NCBI GenBank assembly: GCA_025928535.1
Contig: JAICJJ010000180.1
Location: forward strand, 1 to 6,229
Length of the DNA stretch: 6,229 bases
Direction of reading: 5' to 3'
Origin: Thermomicrobiales bacterium
Lineage (GTDB): Bacteria; Chloroflexota; Chloroflexia; Thermomicrobiales; UBA6265
Position numbers and translations under genes: made by a program. Below are positions 4,300 through 6,229 of this stretch, one piece after another. Each line of letters opens with the position of its first letter. Position 1 is the first letter of the stretch. Under the pieces are notes generated by a model. It was not told the DNA's origin. It was given only the letters and a program-made list of their open reading frames with translations, and did not search any database.

Positions 4300-6135
4300 A
4301 TGAGCGTCGTCAATCGCCCCAGCGTTTCCCCCACGGACACGATCCGCCCGGCGCTTCCCCGCGCTCCTCGCGGCGCGGTCGTGGTGCGCCCGGTGGCGGC
4401 CCGTGCCCAGCCAGTCGATGCCGGCCTGCCGGAACCCCTGCGCCGGTTCGGCGCGATCGGCCTGGTCGTCGCCGTCTATCTCGGCTCGGCCTTGTTCGTG
4501 CCGGTGATGACCAACGCGCTGGTCGGCGACGACTGGGTCTACGTCCGCGCCGTCGAGCATTTTTTCCAGACCGGGAATCTGCACATCCTCGATCTGGCGG
4601 TGGTGACGCTGGTCTTCCAGGTCTTCTGGGGAACCATGTTCGCCGCCCTGTTCGGCCTCAATTTCGGCGTCTTGCGCCTGTCGACGCTCGTGTTGACCGC
4701 GATCGGCGGCATCGCCGTCTACGGAACCTGCCGCGAACTCGGCGTGCGCCGCAACTGGAGCGCGCTCGGCGCGGCGGCCTATCTCTTCAACCCGCTCCAG
4801 TACGTGCTCGCCTTCACCTTCATGACCGATCCTCATTTCACGGCGGTGATGATGATCGCGACGTGGGGCTACGCCCGCGCCTTGCGGCCGGATCGTCCGT
4901 CGAACCGCCTGCTCTGGCTGGCGTCGATCGCGGCGGCGATGGCGTTTCTGGTGCGGCAGCAAGGCGCGCTGATCCCGCCGGCCGTGCTGCTGGCGCTGCT
5001 GCTCGCCCGCCGCATCTGGTTCGACCGGGCGGGGCTCCGGATGGCGCTGCGGGTCGCGCTGGCGCCGGCCATCGCGATGGCGCTCTATTACCTCTGGCTG
5101 TTCCGGGTCAACGGCGTGCCGGGGCAGCAGGAAGCGTTCACCATCAAGATCCTGACGGCGGGGTTGGGGGGCACGCTGCTCCTCGTCGGCCGCATGCTCT
5201 TCATCTCGGCGATCTATCTCGGTTTCCTCGCGTTGCCGGTGGTCGTCGTCGCGCTCGGCCGCCTGGGGCCGCTCCTCCGCTCGCTGCCGCGCGCGGCCTG
5301 GCTGGGAGCGGCCGCCTGGACGGCGATGCTCGTCGTCGGCATCGCGCATTTCCTGTCGGTCGGCTTCAATCCGCCGCCGATGGCGCTGATGCCGTACATC
5401 CCACAATACCTCGGGCCGGGCTACCTCGGCCCGACCGACGTGCGGGGCGGCCGGACGTGGCTCATTCCGGGCTGGGGCGCGCTCGGCTGGCTGACCGCGA
5501 TTTGCGCTCTGGCGTCGCTCGTTTTCGCCGTGCTGCTCCTCCGGAAAGTCGCTCCGCCGCCCCGGCCCGACCCGACCCGGTTCGTCGCCGGGATGGTGCT
5601 CCTGATCGGCGCGGGGCAGGTCGTCGGGGTGCTGCCGCCGTCGTTCCATTTTCGCAACTGGATCGTCTCGGTCGACCGCTACCTGCTGCCGCTCTTGCCG
5701 CTGGCCCTCTGCCTCGGGCTCTGGGCGTTGCGCGGGCTCGGCGCGCGCCCACTCGGCGCCTGGCTGACGGTGGCCGCGTTCGCGGTCTATGCCGTGATCG
5801 GCACGCACGACTTCCTCTCGCTGCAAGGCGCGACGTGGGATCTGGCGCGGACGGCCGTGGCGATGGGCGTGCCGCTCGACAAACTCGACGCCGGCGCGTC
5901 GTGGGACGGCTATCAACTCTACGAATATTCGATCGACAATCACATCCGGACGCGGACCAGAGGCGGCCCGTGGTGGACCGATCTCTTCGGCCCGGCCACC
6001 GACAGCACCTACATCGTCAGCACCGAACCGGTCGACGGCTACGACCCGATCGTCGCGCTCCCCTACTCGTCGTGGGCGCGGGAAGAGCAGACGCTCTACC
6101 TCTCCCGCAAGCACGACTATCCTGGGCCGCCGTAG
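4300..6135 (+). CDS. Polytopic membrane glycosyltransferase, GT-C fold (GT39/ArnT-like)
   Basis: A 611-residue integral membrane protein, probably transferring a sugar from a polyprenyl-phosphate donor to an acceptor on the outer side of the cytoplasmic membrane. After a Pro/Arg/Ala-rich cytoplasmic tail (1-49) come about 11-13 membrane helices, near residues 50-70, 96-118, 123-142, 153-172, 203-236 (possibly two), 247-267, 287-319 (possibly two), 332-352, 391-414, 427-446, 459-479 and 485-500. GT-C hallmarks are the acidic pair D77-D78 in VGDDWVY in the first outer loop, MTDPHF (D177) in a later loop, and VDRYLLPLLPLAL (458-470), like the RY-x-x-P element of GT39/ArnT proteins. A soluble C-terminal part (about 501-611) includes LDAGASWDGYQLYEY, similar to a segment I recall in this group. 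The ATG at 4300 lies 28 bases after the methyltransferase stop and has no clear Shine-Dalgarno; no in-frame alternative (GTGs at codons 28, 29, 32) is better placed. Substrate is unknown. Confidence 0.82.
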   Translation: MSVVNRPSVSPTDTIRPALPRAPRGAVVVRPVAARAQPVDAGLPEPLRRFGAIGLVVAVYLGSALFVPVMTNALVGDDWVYVRAVEHFFQTGNLHILDLAVVTLVFQVFWGTMFAALFGLNFGVLRLSTLVLTAIGGIAVYGTCRELGVRRNWSALGAAAYLFNPLQYVLAFTFMTDPHFTAVMMIATWGYARALRPDRPSNRLLWLASIAAAMAFLVRQQGALIPPAVLLALLLARRIWFDRAGLRMALRVALAPAIAMALYYLWLFRVNGVPGQQEAFTIKILTAGLGGTLLLVGRMLFISAIYLGFLALPVVVVALGRLGPLLRSLPRAAWLGAAAWTAMLVVGIAHFLSVGFNPPPMALMPYIPQYLGPGYLGPTDVRGGRTWLIPGWGALGWLTAICALASLVFAVLLLRKVAPPPRPDPTRFVAGMVLLIGAGQVVGVLPPSFHFRNWIVSVDRYLLPLLPLALCLGLWALRGLGARPLGAWLTVAAFAVYAVIGTHDFLSLQGATWDLARTAVAMGVPLDKLDAGASWDGYQLYEYSIDNHIRTRTRGGPWWTDLFGPATDSTYIVSTEPVDGYDPIVALPYSSWAREEQTLYLSRKHDYPGPP

Positions 6136-6217
6136 CCGGGAGACGCCGACTCGCTCCACTACCATGCGAATATCGAATTGCGCCGCTGGCGAAGCGCGGG
6201 TTTCAGGAGCGGGCACG

Positions 6218-6229
6218 ATGGCGATCGCG
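6218..6229 (+). CDS. Start of a further gene, cut by the window end
   Basis: An ATG at 6218 is preceded by AGGAG at 6205-6209 with an eight-base spacer, as good a ribosome site as those of the real genes here. Only four codons (M-A-I-A) remain before the window ends, so the product cannot be named. An in-frame ATG at 6164 would add 18 residues without a stop, but has no ribosome site and an odd sequence, so 6218 is preferred. The 82-base gap after the membrane glycosyltransferase holds no strong hairpin or promoter, so the gene may belong to the same transcription unit. Confidence 0.5.

Noticed and set aside
6181..6191. CGCC-GCT-GGCG hairpin after the membrane glycosyltransferase as a terminator
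   Set aside because: A four-base stem with no T-run, expected by chance in DNA this rich in G and C.
4258..6216. 652-codon open frame on the minus strand opposite the membrane glycosyltransferase
   Set aside because: Its product is dominated by Arg, Asp, Glu, His, Gly and Gln with no domain, typical of the antisense of a GC-rich membrane-protein gene. The plus-strand frame has clear membrane helices and GT-C motifs.
1..6229. CRISPR array, tRNA/rRNA, insertion sequence, riboswitch or retron-like element
   Set aside because: No regularly repeated 20-40 base units, no recognisable tRNA arms, transposase or terminal repeats were seen on reading; nearly all DNA is accounted for by ordinary genes.

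Overview
The window reads as a stretch of a high-GC bacterial chromosome. From about position 830 onward, third codon positions are almost all G or C. For example, 50 of 60 bases are G or C at 3481-3540 and 46 of 60 at 5401-5460 (counted by hand). No gene here fixes the taxon. The 589-residue fused biotin carboxylase/carrier protein, the small GT2 enzyme with a GANM...WGN signature and the GT-C membrane protein together would suit a Chloroflexota-like (Thermomicrobia-type) or actinobacterial genome, but that is a weak inference from remembered family resemblance.

Layout. (1) Positions 1-792 hold a type II toxin-antitoxin pair on the + strand: an AbrB/SpoVT-fold antitoxin and a PIN-domain ribonuclease that overlap by ATGA. 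They have a recognisable promoter and a perfect Shine-Dalgarno, and are visibly less GC-rich than the rest. (2) Positions 830-2599 on the - strand encode the biotin carboxylase/biotin carrier alpha subunit of an acyl-CoA carboxylase. The gene converges on the toxin gene across about 37 bases. Its start has no Shine-Dalgarno but a TATGAT box just upstream, so it may be read as a leaderless mRNA. (3) A 170-base divergent intergenic region carries three evenly spaced CGCGACG elements. (4) Positions 2770-6135 on the + strand hold three closely packed genes: a GT2 glycosyltransferase, a class I SAM-dependent methyltransferase (GTGA overlap) and a polytopic GT39/ArnT-like membrane glycosyltransferase. 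(5) A further gene begins at 6218 (or 6164) and runs off the window.

How they may work together. The toxin-antitoxin pair is self-contained. The carboxylase subunit activates CO2 on biotin for acyl-CoA carboxylation, but its carboxyltransferase partner is not here. The three + strand genes look like an envelope-glycan module. The GT2 enzyme could charge a polyprenyl phosphate with a sugar or extend a lipid-linked glycan, the methyltransferase could modify the lipid, sugar or another small molecule, and the GT-C enzyme could use a polyprenyl-linked sugar on the outer face of the membrane. The individual families are well supported; the joint pathway is inference. I saw no CRISPR array, tRNA, rRNA, insertion sequence or phage gene, and no clearly undescribed system.
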